Source: Paraburkholderia diazotrophica (GTDB lineage: Bacteria; Pseudomonadota; Gammaproteobacteria; Burkholderiales; Burkholderiaceae). From it: DNA of 64,000 bases. This document shows, piece after piece, positions 44,580 to 53,730 of this stretch. Within the stretch, counting starts at the first letter, position 1. Each line of letters starts with the position of its first letter. The notes under the pieces were generated by a model that saw nothing but the letters and a program-made list of their open reading frames with translations, did no database searches and was not told the DNA's origin. Made by a program: the position numbers and the translations under genes. The stretch is from positions 62,001-126,000 of the forward strand of contig NZ_FNYE01000003.1 in NCBI RefSeq assembly GCF_900108945.1, in the 5' to 3' direction.

Positions 44580-45782
44580 TCAGGCTGCGGCTTTCAGAGT
44601 GCCATGCGGGTCGATGACGAATTTCTTGGGAACACCCGAATCGAATTCCGCGTAACCGCTGGGCGCCTGGTCGAGTTCGATGACGGTCACGTTGACGACC
44701 TCAGCGATATTCAACCGGTCCCATAGAATCGCCTGCATCAGATTCTTGTTGTACTTCATCACCGGGGTCTGGCCGGTGAAGAAAGAGTGCGACTTCGCCC
44801 AGCCCAGACCGAAACGCACCGACAGGCTACCATGCTTCGCGGCGGAATCGGCAGCGCCGGGATCGTCGGTCACATACAGGCCCGGGATACCGATCTTGCC
44901 AGCGGCCCGCGTGATTTCCATCAGCGAGTTCAGTACGGTGGCAGGTGCCTCGATCTGCGAACCCGAGTGACCATGCCCGCGTGCTTCGAATCCGACGCAG
45001 TCGATGGCGCAGTCCACTTCCGGCTCGCCAAGCAGATTGGCAATCTGTTCGGCGAGCGAGGCATCTTCTGAAAGATCGACGGTTTCGAAGCCGACGCGGC
45101 GTGCGTGTTCGAGCCGCGTTGGATTGACGTCGCCAACGATGGTGACGGCCGCGCCAAGCAGTCGCGCGGACGCTGCGGCGGCGAGCCCGACTGGGCCTGC
45201 ACCCGCGACATAAACCGTCGAGCCGGGTCCGACGCCCGCTGTCACCGCACCATGGTAGCCGGTCGGCAGAATGTCCGATAAACAGGTGAGGTCGCGAATC
45301 TTCTCCAGGGCACGGTCGCGGTCCGGGAACTTCAGGAGGTTGAAGTCCGCGTACGGCACCATCACGTACTCGGCCTGGCCGCCAATCCACCCGCCCATAT
45401 CGACGTAGCCATAGGCCCCCCCTGCACGCGCGGGATTCACGTTGAGGCAGACGCCGGTGTTTTGAGCCTTGCACATCGGGCAGCGGCCGCAAGCCACGTT
45501 GAACGGGACGGAGACCAGGTCGCCTTTCTGCAACGTCATGACGTCGGAGCCGACTTCAATCACTTCACCAGTTATCTCGTGACCGAGGACGAGCCCCGCG
45601 GGCGCCGTTGTCCTGCCTCGAACCATGTGCTGGTCGGAGCCGCAAATGTTCGTGGCGACGACTCTGAGGATGACGCCGTGATTCGCTTTGCGACCAGCGG
45701 GGTCTACCAACTCCGGAAATGCGATGCTACGAACCTCGACTTTCCCTGGTCCAACGTAAACGACTCCGCGATTGCCTGACAT
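44580..45782 (-). CDS. fdhA: Glutathione-independent formaldehyde dehydrogenase
   Basis: A 400-residue zinc-dependent MDR enzyme that oxidises formaldehyde to formate with tightly bound NAD and without glutathione. The catalytic zinc ligands Cys47 and His68-Glu69 (GHEITG) and the structural zinc cysteines 98, 101, 104 and 112 are visible, as is the family-specific insertion GHGHSGSQIEAPATVLNSL. Length matches the Pseudomonas enzyme. It is downstream of the DddP-type gene (57-base gap) and a ferredoxin reductase gene, a setting that points to removal of methyl groups as formaldehyde. Confidence 0.94.
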   Translation of the reverse strand: MSGNRGVVYVGPGKVEVRSIAFPELVDPAGRKANHGVILRVVATNICGSDQHMVRGRTTAPAGLVLGHEITGEVIEVGSDVMTLQKGDLVSVPFNVACGRCPMCKAQNTGVCLNVNPARAGGAYGYVDMGGWIGGQAEYVMVPYADFNLLKFPDRDRALEKIRDLTCLSDILPTGYHGAVTAGVGPGSTVYVAGAGPVGLAAAASARLLGAAVTIVGDVNPTRLEHARRVGFETVDLSEDASLAEQIANLLGEPEVDCAIDCVGFEARGHGHSGSQIEAPATVLNSLMEITRAAGKIGIPGLYVTDDPGAADSAAKHGSLSVRFGLGWAKSHSFFTGQTPVMKYNKNLMQAILWDRLNIAEVVNVTVIELDQAPSGYAEFDSGVPKKFVIDPHGTLKAAA

Positions 45783-45839
45783 GCTGTCTCCTGATGTGAT
45801 GTGCAGATGGAACGCGGATGCGCCCCTGTTCGAAGAGCG

Positions 45840-47069
45840 TCACAGCCAGTCGGTCTCGAAGCTGCAATCGGTGAGAGAGACGCAACCGTTCTCGGTGAGC
45901 ACCACCTGCTGCTCGAGCTTCACGCCCTGAGTACCGCCTTCCGCGCCGATATAGCTTTCGACGCACACCGTCATGCCAACTTCGAACAGGCCGTCGTAAC
46001 CCGCGCTTTCCCAGTCGACCTGGTGCGCAATCGACGGATACTCATCGACCATCCCGATGCCGTGGGCAAGACAGCAATACCGGTTCTTGATGTACTGCTC
46101 CGGAATCTTCCATGCCTTTTCCGAGAACTCACGGAATGTCATGCCCGGACGCAGAACGTCCATATTGAAGTGGACCTGCGCGTATGCAAGTTCGTACAGC
46201 TTGCGTTGTTCGTCGGAAGGACGGCCGTCACCGACCAGCCAGGTGCGCGAGATATCCGAGCAGTAACCGTTCGGCCCAACCATGTCCGTGTCGAACGCCA
46301 GCAGGTCGCCGGCCTGCAATACACGGCTGGAGGATTCGTGCATCCAGGGATTGGTTCGGTCACCGGAGGCGAGCAGCCTGGTTTCAATCCACTCGCCACC
46401 GTTCCGGATGTTTTCATAGTGAAGGTTTGCCCAGATATCGTTCTCGGTGAGTCCCGGACGAAGCTCGTGTCGCATGCGCTCGATTCCCTTTTCGGCCGTG
46501 CGTAAAGATTCGCCGATTAGAACCAGCTCGCCAGGCGACTTGATCAAGCGGGCGGTCTCCATCAGGGCCTGGCCGTCCAGCAGGGTTATACCGTGCTTCT
46601 CCAGACAGGCCGTGCCGAACGGGTCGAGCCGGTCCACTGCCAACAGACCGTCGCCTGGAGCGTGTTTCCGGAACACATCGACTATCTCGGCGGCCCAGGC
46701 TTCAGCGCGGCGTTCGGCTCCATGGCCTGCATTGAAGAACGTCCAGCTGAGCGCGCCGCGCAGTTCGACGTTCAGGTCCAGCCCGTCCCATACATGCTCG
46801 CTGCTGTGAAACTCCCACGCGACGATGCGACCGTCAGCGAAGACCATGACGTATCTCGCGGGATTGCGGCCCGCCCAGACCTGCATGTTCGACGTGTCGG
46901 TCGCGTATCGGATGTTCACCGGGTCGTAGAGCAGAATGGCCGGACATTTGTGCTTGCGCAATTGCTCCTGTACGCGAGCGAGTCGATAAGACCGTACATC
47001 GCGGAGCACGCTTTCCTTTCCGCCGGATTCGACTGTGGTACCTGCATCGAAGAGCTGGTCATCCGTCAT
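45840..47069 (-). CDS. dddP: DddP-type dimethylsulfoniopropionate lyase (M24 fold)
   Basis: A 409-residue protein of the M24 (pita-bread) metallopeptidase fold. Metal and active-site residues are Asp260, Asp262, Asp272, His336, Asp342, Glu371 and Glu386. Their spacing equals, at a constant offset of 35, the residues I recall for Ruegeria lacuscaerulensis DddP (Asp295, 297, 307, His371, Asp377, Glu406, 421), which splits DMSP to dimethyl sulfide and acrylate. Creatinase or Xaa-Pro peptidase are the alternatives in this fold. The start has a GGAG ribosome-binding sequence. It lies between a ferredoxin reductase and fdhA on the same strand, so a joint operon for methylated-onium compounds is likely. 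Confidence 0.82.
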   Translation of the reverse strand: MTDDQLFDAGTTVESGGKESVLRDVRSYRLARVQEQLRKHKCPAILLYDPVNIRYATDTSNMQVWAGRNPARYVMVFADGRIVAWEFHSSEHVWDGLDLNVELRGALSWTFFNAGHGAERRAEAWAAEIVDVFRKHAPGDGLLAVDRLDPFGTACLEKHGITLLDGQALMETARLIKSPGELVLIGESLRTAEKGIERMRHELRPGLTENDIWANLHYENIRNGGEWIETRLLASGDRTNPWMHESSSRVLQAGDLLAFDTDMVGPNGYCSDISRTWLVGDGRPSDEQRKLYELAYAQVHFNMDVLRPGMTFREFSEKAWKIPEQYIKNRYCCLAHGIGMVDEYPSIAHQVDWESAGYDGLFEVGMTVCVESYIGAEGGTQGVKLEQQVVLTENGCVSLTDCSFETDWL

Positions 47070-47200
47070 TCTTTGCTGCTCCTGACATTATCGTGAGTGC
47101 GGGGTTGCACGAAGTAACGGGCGGCCCAGGCGGTCGGTTTTTAGGCCGCCGCGCAGTATCCAATGCTGTTTTCGTTTGGCAAAAGAGATGCGAGTGACAG

Positions 47201-48331
47201 TCAAAGCTCCAGCACCAGGTCAGATGTCGGCCGGCTGCAGCAGAGCAGGCGGAATCCTTTCTGAACTTCTCTATCGCGAATCCCACCTTTGTGATTCATG
47301 TCGACTGTGCCTTCGAGCACCTTGGTCTTGCAGGTACCGCATATCCCCTGGCTGCAAGACGACGGGATTGCAACTCCGGCTTTTCTTGCAGCGGAGAGTA
47401 CTGTCTCCGAAGCACACATCGTGAATGTCTTCGAAGAGCGCGAAAGCTTCACGGTGAAGGTTTCCTGAGCGGCGTCGTTCTCCGGTGCTGCGGCTTCCGG
47501 CACAACGGCAGCGGCGAAATCGAAGCTTTCCTGGTGGTAGCGCGCCGGGTCGAGCCCACCCTGATGAAGCAATGCCCGCACGGCGGTCATGTAGCCAGCC
47601 GGACCGCACGTGAACACTTCGCGCTCGGCATAGTCGGGCACCCATTCGGACAGGAGTTCCAGGCTGAGTCGACCCGTCGGTTCCGACCAACCTGCTTCAT
47701 CCCCGATGCCTTCGCACAGAAAGAACGTGCGAAGCCGGGGAGACAGCTCGGCGAGCCGTTGCAGCTCTTTCCGGAAAACGATATCTGCAGGCGTCCTGGC
47801 GCTATGAACGAACACGATGTCCCGGTCCAGTCCGAGGTCGATGCTCGCACGTGTCATCGACATCAGCGGCGTAACCCCTGAGCCAGCCGACAGGTATAAC
47901 GACTTCGCGGCGGGAGCAGTTGTCGGGGTGAAGCTTCCCGATGGGCCGTACGCGCGCAACTGGCTTCCGGGCCTCATGTTGTCGTGAAGCCAGTTCGACA
48001 TGATGCCGCCCGGCACTCGCTTCACAGTGATGGACAACAGGAAGGGGCGCGTAGGCGGAGAAGAAATCGTGTAGCAGCGCTCGACCGCCTGGCCTTGTAC
48101 GTTCGCCGAGACAGTCATGAATTGACCCGGTTCGAAACGCACGGGTGAACCATCGCCCACACGGAATTCAAAGCTCTTGACGTCGTGGGTTTCGTCAACC
48201 ACACGACAGCATGTCAAAGTTTGCTGCTCGCTACTCGCCCAAAGCTTTCCGCCACTTTCCCATGTACTGGCGTTGGACAGTCTGTCTTCGGCTTCCACCG
48301 CAGGATCGAACATTCTTTCTACCGGGTTCAT
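47201..48331 (-). CDS. Ferredoxin reductase of a Rieske-type oxygenase (GbcB-like)
   Basis: A 376-residue flavin/iron-sulfur reductase. The FAD-binding domain (about 35-140) has RCYTISSPP, the NAD domain (about 145-265) has GSGVTPLMSM and CGPAGYM, and the C-terminal [2Fe-2S] domain has CSQGICGTC plus a final CC near the end. This order matches GbcB, the reductase for glycine-betaine demethylase, and related oxygenase reductases. The oxygenase subunit is not in the window. The start at 48331 is uncertain; an ATG 11 codons upstream is possible. Confidence 0.85.
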   Translation of the reverse strand: MNPVERMFDPAVEAEDRLSNASTWESGGKLWASSEQQTLTCCRVVDETHDVKSFEFRVGDGSPVRFEPGQFMTVSANVQGQAVERCYTISSPPTRPFLLSITVKRVPGGIMSNWLHDNMRPGSQLRAYGPSGSFTPTTAPAAKSLYLSAGSGVTPLMSMTRASIDLGLDRDIVFVHSARTPADIVFRKELQRLAELSPRLRTFFLCEGIGDEAGWSEPTGRLSLELLSEWVPDYAEREVFTCGPAGYMTAVRALLHQGGLDPARYHQESFDFAAAVVPEAAAPENDAAQETFTVKLSRSSKTFTMCASETVLSAARKAGVAIPSSCSQGICGTCKTKVLEGTVDMNHKGGIRDREVQKGFRLLCCSRPTSDLVLEL

Positions 48332-48771
48332 AGCATCAAATCTGTTGGGACACCTTGCGCTCATTCGGCTGCCTGTCAGCGCGTGAACTGCTCAAGTGCG
48401 TTGTCGTCAATCGTGAAGGCGGGGTGCCGCTCAGCATCGCTGCCGGGCTCGATGCTTCCGCTGTTGCTTCTCTTCGATCGGACTGCCTTCGCTGTGCACT
48501 GAGTATTGGTGTGCGATAAATGAGCGTCAATGCGCTTTATTTTCGCCGCGCTATTACATTAAGTTATGCGTCGCGTGGAGGCACTGTCGGCGCGACCAGC
48601 AACAGGACGGCAGCATCCGTATCAGGTATCAGATGGATTCAATTCGCTCAGGTCCTCACCGTCGAGGAGTAGACGCAGCGCTTCGGGCAGCCGGTCCAGG
48701 TCGGCTTCTCTGCACTCTTTGGAGGTAATGCCAACGGCGCGCTTGAACTTCGTCCCATGTGAGACGCATCT
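48332..48771. other. Gap without firm gene
   Basis: 440 bases between the reductase gene and the small repeat-containing gene. A minus-strand frame crossing 48622-48981 reads through the 9-bp repeats but has no convincing start. No regulatory site stands out. Confidence 0.4.
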
Positions 48772-48984
48772 GTGAATCCGGCACCGCACGGCCGCAGGAA
48801 GATCCGCTATGCCGACGAGGCGTTCGAGCGCTACAGCGAAAAACTGCGCGCGATGCAGCAGCAACCGGCGATGCTTGAGGCTTCGGAAGACGTCGATGCG
48901 GCCGATGCGGTCGATGCGGTCGATGCGGTCGATGCGCTCGATGCGCTCGATGCCGTCGATCAGGAAGCGGACGCTGCGCATTGA
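48772..48984 (+). CDS. Small protein with Val-Asp-Ala repeats
   Basis: A 70-residue hypothetical protein starting at GTG. The first 35 residues are basic (NPAPHGRRKIRYADEAFERY, then SEKLRAMQQQ). The second half is acidic repeats of VDA/LDA encoded by tandem 9-bp units. I do not recognise a family. A strong terminator follows 60 bases after the stop, consistent with a transcribed gene, but coding status is only moderately supported. Confidence 0.5.
   Translation: MNPAPHGRRKIRYADEAFERYSEKLRAMQQQPAMLEASEDVDAADAVDAVDAVDALDALDAVDQEADAAH
48892..48954 (+). repeat. Tandem 9-bp repeat
   Basis: Seven units of GTCGATGCG with variants GCCGATGCG, CTCGATGCG and CTCGATGCC. The 9-base period preserves the reading frame on both strands, so copy number changes would alter protein length without a frameshift. 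Confidence 0.85.
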
Positions 48985-49040
48985 CGCGCGGCGCGGCGGT
49001 TTATCGTCGCTATCCCTCGGCTAGCTGAGTCGGCCATACG

Positions 49041-49081
49041 AAAAAATCCCCGGCTGGTTGCATGACCAGCCGGGGATTTTT
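49041..49081. terminator. Bidirectional intrinsic terminator
   Basis: A very strong hairpin: TCCCCGGCTGGT / ACCAGCCGGGGA around a 6-base loop, with A-run before and T-run after (AAAAA 49042-49046, TTTTT 49077-49081). It works in both directions between the small gene at 48772-48984 and mlaA. Confidence 0.92.
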
Positions 49082-49109
49082 CGCATCGACAGGGACTAAA
49101 CGAAGCGGC

Positions 49110-50195
49110 TTATTGCGAAGGGGACTTGTCGGGCGAGGGCGAAGGCGAAGGCGAGGGCGACGCGTCCGGCTGCTTTGCAGGGGGAGCCGCGCCTTGCCCC
49201 GGCGCTGCCCCCGACGGGTTCGACATCGAAGGCGCGGGCGTGCCGCCGGTGGGCGCCGTCGTCGAGGCGGGTGCCGGCGCGGACGTGTCGCCCGGATCTT
49301 CGTAGTTCGGCAGGCCGTCGTCATTGGCGGGCGGCGTCCGCTTTGCCCCGCCTGCGCCCGACGCGCCTTCCGGCGGCGCGGCGCCCGGCTCCTCGTAGTT
49401 CGGCAAGCCCGCGGGCGCCGCACCCGGAACAGTCGACGGCGCCACGCCCGATGCCCCCGAAGGCGCTTCCGCGCCCGAATCCTCGGGCTCGCTATAGTTC
49501 GGCAGATTCGAAGCGGGCGCACCGGCGCTGCGCAGCAACGAGCGGCGCTGCTGCGTGTAGGCGTCGCGGACGAACGAATACTTGTCGAGCGCGGCCTGTT
49601 CCAGCAGCGTCGTCGCGCCGAGCAGATCCGAACGCACGCTGACGAACTGCAGGAAGTACAGCGGGTACTTGTACTCCGCGTCGAGATACGTCATCGGATT
49701 CGCGCGGAAATCGACGAAATAGCCGAGGCCGTCACGGAACGAACTCGGCCCGAAGAGCGGCAGCACCAGATACGGGCCCGACGGCACGCCCCAGCGTCCG
49801 AGCGTCAGGCCGAAGTCCTGCTTGTGCTTCGGCAGGCCGGCAGGCGTCGCGAAATCGATCAGGCCGCCGATGCCGAACGTCGAGTTCATCGCAAAGCGCA
49901 TCAGGCTTTCCGTTGCATCCTTGATGTGCAATTGCAGAAGGCTGTTGGCGAAGTTATCCAGATCGCCGAGGTTCGAGAAGAAGTTGCTGATCGCCTGGCG
50001 CAGCGGCTGTGGCGTGACCTTCTGATAGCCCTTCGCGATCGGCACGGCGACGGTGCGATCGAGTGCATCGTTGAACGTGAAAATCGCGCGGTTCATCGGC
50101 TCGAGCGGGTCCCCGGGCTTCCGGTCCGGTCCCGTTGCACACCCCGTCGCAAAACTCGCGGCGGCCAGCGCCAGCGCGGCTGTTCGCATCTTCAT
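49110..50195 (-). CDS. mlaA: MlaA (VacJ)-family outer-membrane lipoprotein with repeat tail
   Basis: A 361-residue lipoprotein (lipobox FATGC, Cys19). Residues 30-230 form the MlaA domain (DPLEPMNRAIFTFNDALDRT, then FGIGGLIDFATPAGL and GLTLGRWGVPSGPYLVLPLF). MlaA sits in the outer membrane and moves lipids between its outer leaflet and the periplasm. The C-terminal 130 residues are unusual: Pro/Ala/Ser-rich with three LPNY-(S/E)E-P / LPNYEDP repeats. It lies 6 bases downstream of the HpnN-type RND gene, so it is part of the hopanoid trafficking operon. Confidence 0.93.
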   Translation of the reverse strand: MKMRTAALALAAASFATGCATGPDRKPGDPLEPMNRAIFTFNDALDRTVAVPIAKGYQKVTPQPLRQAISNFFSNLGDLDNFANSLLQLHIKDATESLMRFAMNSTFGIGGLIDFATPAGLPKHKQDFGLTLGRWGVPSGPYLVLPLFGPSSFRDGLGYFVDFRANPMTYLDAEYKYPLYFLQFVSVRSDLLGATTLLEQAALDKYSFVRDAYTQQRRSLLRSAGAPASNLPNYSEPEDSGAEAPSGASGVAPSTVPGAAPAGLPNYEEPGAAPPEGASGAGGAKRTPPANDDGLPNYEDPGDTSAPAPASTTAPTGGTPAPSMSNPSGAAPGQGAAPPAKQPDASPSPSPSPSPDKSPSQ

Positions 50196-50201
50196 GCGGC
50201 T

Positions 50202-52820
50202 CTATCCTTGTTGTTTCTTCAGTGCGCGGCGAGCGCGCGGTTTGCCCATCAATACCGGCTGAAATACCACAGCGCCCGTCAGCGTGCAGACAAGGGACAG
50301 CGCAAGCAGCCGTCCCATGCTCGATGTGCCTGGATGGTGCGACAGCCACAGACTGCCGAACGCCGTCGCCGTGGTCGCCGCGCTGAACAGCACGGCATGC
50401 GTGAGACTCGATTGCAGCAGGCCCGTCTGTCCCCGGCGCCATGCCATCACGAAATAGATCTTGAACGCCACGCCGACGCCGAGCATCAGCGGCAACGCGA
50501 TGATATTCGCGAAGTTCAGCGGCATGTCAAAGGCGACGCATAACTCCAGCGTGACGATAGCCGACACCAGCAGCGGCACGAGCGTGCGCAGCACGTCGCC
50601 GAACCGGCGCAGCGTGAGCCATAGCAGCACGGTGATCGACAGGATGGCCCACGCGGCTGCCTGCAGGAACGCCGTGATGATCACGTTCGCCGAATGCAGG
50701 ATCGAGATCGGCCCGCCGATTGCACCGGGCTCCGCCGTCTTCACGGCCTTCGCGAAGTTGCGCAGCATCACGTCGTCGCCGGGATCGGTGCCGGGCGGCA
50801 CCTTCGGCGAAATCTCGACGAGCGCCTGGCCCGTCTTCGACACCCAGCTGTCCGCGATGTCCTTCGGCACGTTCTCGCGCGTGATTTCCGACGGCTGCAG
50901 CAAGGTCGTCAGCTGGTTCAGCGAGATCTTCAGCGGCACCGACATCGCGCGTTCAGCGCGGTCGCGCGTCGAGACGTCGGCGTTCGCGAGCTTCATCAGC
51001 GTATCCGACAGATGCTTCGCTTCGGCCGCGCCGGGGCCGGGATGATCCTCGGAGGCGAGCGCGAGCTGGTTTGCGCAGCGTTTCAACGCGGCGACGCGCA
51101 CGGCATCCGTGGCGGGCGGCGCGGGCTTTTGCGTGAGCGCGGGCAACAGCTGCTGGGCGGCCGCCGAAATCAGCGCGAGCTTTTGCGGCTGGTCGGGCGG
51201 AATGTACGTGGAAAGCGTCGTCGTGCGGCCGACTTGCGGCAGCTTCGAGAGCCGCGCGGCGATCGCGTCGGCGGCCGCCAGCGAAGGCGCGAGCGCGCGC
51301 ACGTTGTTGACGGCGGCTTCGGGCGCGTCGTTGAGCGAGATCAGCGTCGCCATCGACTCCGTGTTCGGGTCCTTGAGATGCAGCGGATTGAAGTCGAAGC
51401 GCAGATGCAGCAGCAGCGGCGATGCACCGATGATCGCCACGGCCGTCGCGATCAATACGGGCGTGCGGTTGCGGTCGAGAAAGTCGTCGACGGGGGCGAG
51501 GAACTTGAAGCCCGGCGACTCGGGCTCGCCCGGCGGATTGAGCACCTTGATGAGCGCGGGCAGCAGCGTCATGTTGGTCACGTACGCGACGAACATGCCG
51601 ACGCCCGCGATCTTGCCCAGCTCCGACACGCCGCGATAGGCCGTCGGCAGGAACGAAAAGAAGCTCTCGGCGACGGCGACGGCGGCGAGGGTCAACGGCA
51701 CGCCGATGCTGTAAGCGGTGTGAATGAGCGCCGCCGCGAGCCGGTCGTCGCGATTGCGCTCCTCGCGATACTTCACGCCGAACTGCACGCCGAAATCGAC
51801 GCCAAGCCCGACGAACAGCACCATGAACGCGACGGAAATCATGTTCAGCGCGTCGACCATCATCAGGCCGAGCGCGGCCGTGATCGCGAGGCCCACGAAC
51901 AGCGTGACGAACACGGCGAAGATCAGGCGTCCCGAGCGCAGCGCGAGCCACAGAATGCCGAGCACGACGAAGAACGTCGCAATGCCGTTGATCTCCGCGC
52001 CGTCCTGCACCGATGCGAACTCCTCATCGGCGAGCGGCTGTTCGCCCGTCAGCCGGATGTGCGCGCCGTACTGCGTATTGAGATCGAGCGATGCAGCCGT
52101 CTTGCGAATCTCTTCCGACGCATGCGCGCCCGCTTGCAGCGCCGCGTAGTTGACGACGGGCTGTACCACGATGAACGCGCGCGCGGGCACCTTCGCCGCG
52201 TCCTTGTCGACGAGCGCGCGCCACGAGAATACGGCGGGCTCGTTGGCGAGCACGTGATCGATCACGGTCGCGCTGCGCGACAGCAGGTTCCTCATGTCGG
52301 CGAGCTTCACCTGGCCGATCTGCAGCGGCAGCAGCAGGCTCGTTGTCAGCGTCCCTGCAAGACCCGTCAGACTCGGATCGTGCGCGAGCGAGTTGATGAG
52401 GGGACGTGCCTTGACGAGTTGCCCGGTCGTCGATTGCACTTCGCTGACGGAAGGAAACAGCAAGCCGTTCTTTTCGAAGAACGGTCCGCTGCCCGGTTGC
52501 GATACCGAGACGAACTCCTTCGTTTCCTTTTGCAGTTCCGTGGCGAGCGTGTTGGCGGCGGCGTTCGCGTATTCGGGCGCGCCCGCCTCGACGACGACGA
52601 GCAGCGTTTGTCCGCGATCGGGGAAGGCTTTGTCGATCTGCTTTTCCAGCGCGGACCATTGCGCATCGTTCTCAACGAGACGGCTGGTGTCGGTATTGAT
52701 CTTGAAGTGATGAACGACGTAAATGGCGCTCAGCACGGCGAGTACGAGCGACAGCCCGATGACCTGCAGCGGACGGCGCACCGACCAGACAACGAGGCGA
52801 ACGATTGAGGACTTCAGCAT
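50202..52820 (-). CDS. hpnN: Hopanoid-associated RND transporter HpnN
   Basis: An 872-residue MMPL/RND-superfamily inner-membrane transporter. One N-terminal TM segment (about 13-33) is followed by a large periplasmic domain, a five-to-six-helix TM block (about 270-440, with [20 protein letters not shown]), a second periplasmic domain, and a second TM block (about 715-860). HpnN moves hopanoids to the outer membrane. It starts the hpnN-mlaA operon and is divergent from hpnM, which encodes its probable periplasmic partner. Confidence 0.93.
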   Translation of the reverse strand: MLKSSIVRLVVWSVRRPLQVIGLSLVLAVLSAIYVVHHFKINTDTSRLVENDAQWSALEKQIDKAFPDRGQTLLVVVEAGAPEYANAAANTLATELQKETKEFVSVSQPGSGPFFEKNGLLFPSVSEVQSTTGQLVKARPLINSLAHDPSLTGLAGTLTTSLLLPLQIGQVKLADMRNLLSRSATVIDHVLANEPAVFSWRALVDKDAAKVPARAFIVVQPVVNYAALQAGAHASEEIRKTAASLDLNTQYGAHIRLTGEQPLADEEFASVQDGAEINGIATFFVVLGILWLALRSGRLIFAVFVTLFVGLAITAALGLMMVDALNMISVAFMVLFVGLGVDFGVQFGVKYREERNRDDRLAAALIHTAYSIGVPLTLAAVAVAESFFSFLPTAYRGVSELGKIAGVGMFVAYVTNMTLLPALIKVLNPPGEPESPGFKFLAPVDDFLDRNRTPVLIATAVAIIGASPLLLHLRFDFNPLHLKDPNTESMATLISLNDAPEAAVNNVRALAPSLAAADAIAARLSKLPQVGRTTTLSTYIPPDQPQKLALISAAAQQLLPALTQKPAPPATDAVRVAALKRCANQLALASEDHPGPGAAEAKHLSDTLMKLANADVSTRDRAERAMSVPLKISLNQLTTLLQPSEITRENVPKDIADSWVSKTGQALVEISPKVPPGTDPGDDVMLRNFAKAVKTAEPGAIGGPISILHSANVIITAFLQAAAWAILSITVLLWLTLRRFGDVLRTLVPLLVSAIVTLELCVAFDMPLNFANIIALPLMLGVGVAFKIYFVMAWRRGQTGLLQSSLTHAVLFSAATTATAFGSLWLSHHPGTSSMGRLLALSLVCTLTGAVVFQPVLMGKPRARRALKKQQG

Positions 52821-52920
52821 GTACGCGAGCGGGACCTAGTCAGATTGGTGTTATTGGCCGAGGGCACAAGTATACCGACGCGGCCGACGCAAGGTCGCGT
52901 AAGCGAACGCAGTGCGGACC

Positions 52921-52937
52921 GTCAAAGCCGGTATACT
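52921..52937 (+). promoter_or_regulatory. Possible promoter of hpnM
   Basis: GTCAAAG followed after four bases by TATACT, about 70 bases before hpnM. It closely resembles the element before hpnD at 27545-27562. Confidence 0.4.
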
Positions 52938-53007
52938 GGCCCGTACCCCCGCGGCGGAAGCGGCCTGTTCCGCGCGGGGTCATTCTTTTAACTGTCCCGA
53001 TGAGCGT

Positions 53008-53613
53008 ATGAAACGTTATATCTCTGCTTTTCTGGCAGCCGCCGTGGTTTCCACCGCGGCTTTCGCACAAAGCGCGCCTGATGCGATCGTGAAGAGCGCG
53101 GTCGAAGGCACGGTCAATGCGATGAAGGCCGACCCGCAGGCACGCGGTGGCGACATGAAGAAGATCACGCAAGTAGTCGAGTCGCATTTCGTGCCCGCGA
53201 CGAACTTTCAGCGCACGACGCGCATCGCAGTCGGTAAAGCCTGGAGCACCGCGACGCCCGAACAGCAAAAACAACTGTATGAGCAATTCACGAAGCTGCT
53301 CGTCGGTACTTATGCCGCATCGCTGTCGCAACTGCGCGATCAGGACGTGAAGTTCCGCTTCCAGCCGGCGAACGCGTCGGCCGATGCAAAAGACACCGTC
53401 GTTCAGTCCCACGTGCTGAGCAACGGCGGCGACGATTCGATCGACTACCGCCTGGAAAAAACGGCGAACGGGTGGAAGATTTACGACATCAACATGATGG
53501 GCGCGTGGCTGATCCAGGTGTATCAGACGCAGTTCCAGGAGCAGCTGTCGAAGGGCGGCATCGACGGTCTGATCAAGTTTCTCACGCAGCACAATGCACG
53601 GAGCGCCGGCTGA
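53008..53613 (+). CDS. hpnM: MlaC/Ttg2D-type lipid carrier (HpnM)
   Basis: A 201-residue periplasmic protein: signal peptide with cleavage after STAAFA, then the MlaC/Ttg2D fold (MKKITQVVESHFVPATNFQR, then QLYEQFTKLLVGTYAASLSQ and GWKIYDINMMGAWLIQVYQT). Such proteins carry a lipid across the periplasm. Next to hpnN and mlaA it is the expected hopanoid-associated carrier HpnM. A terminator follows at 53676-53709. Confidence 0.92.
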   Translation: MKRYISAFLAAAVVSTAAFAQSAPDAIVKSAVEGTVNAMKADPQARGGDMKKITQVVESHFVPATNFQRTTRIAVGKAWSTATPEQQKQLYEQFTKLLVGTYAASLSQLRDQDVKFRFQPANASADAKDTVVQSHVLSNGGDDSIDYRLEKTANGWKIYDINMMGAWLIQVYQTQFQEQLSKGGIDGLIKFLTQHNARSAG

Positions 53614-53675
53614 CGGCAGACTCGATCGCGTAGCTTCGCGCGTCACATAAGGCACAAACAGCAAGGCACAAACAG

Positions 53676-53709
53676 AAAGAGCGCAACGGTTTGAACCGTT
53701 GCGCTCTTT
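53676..53709. terminator. Intrinsic terminator between hpnM and hpnH
   Basis: Near-continuous inverted repeat AAAGAGCGCAACGGTT / AACCGTTGCGCTCTTT followed by TT, between the convergent hpnM and hpnH genes; A- and T-runs on both sides allow use in both directions. Confidence 0.9.
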
Positions 53710-53730
53710 TTCATTCGGCCTGGATCAGCT

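Noticed and set aside
48622..48981. Minus-strand frame with Arg-Ile-Asp repeats
   Set aside because: It runs opposite to the small plus-strand gene through the same tandem repeat and has no ribosome-binding site; kept only as an alternative.
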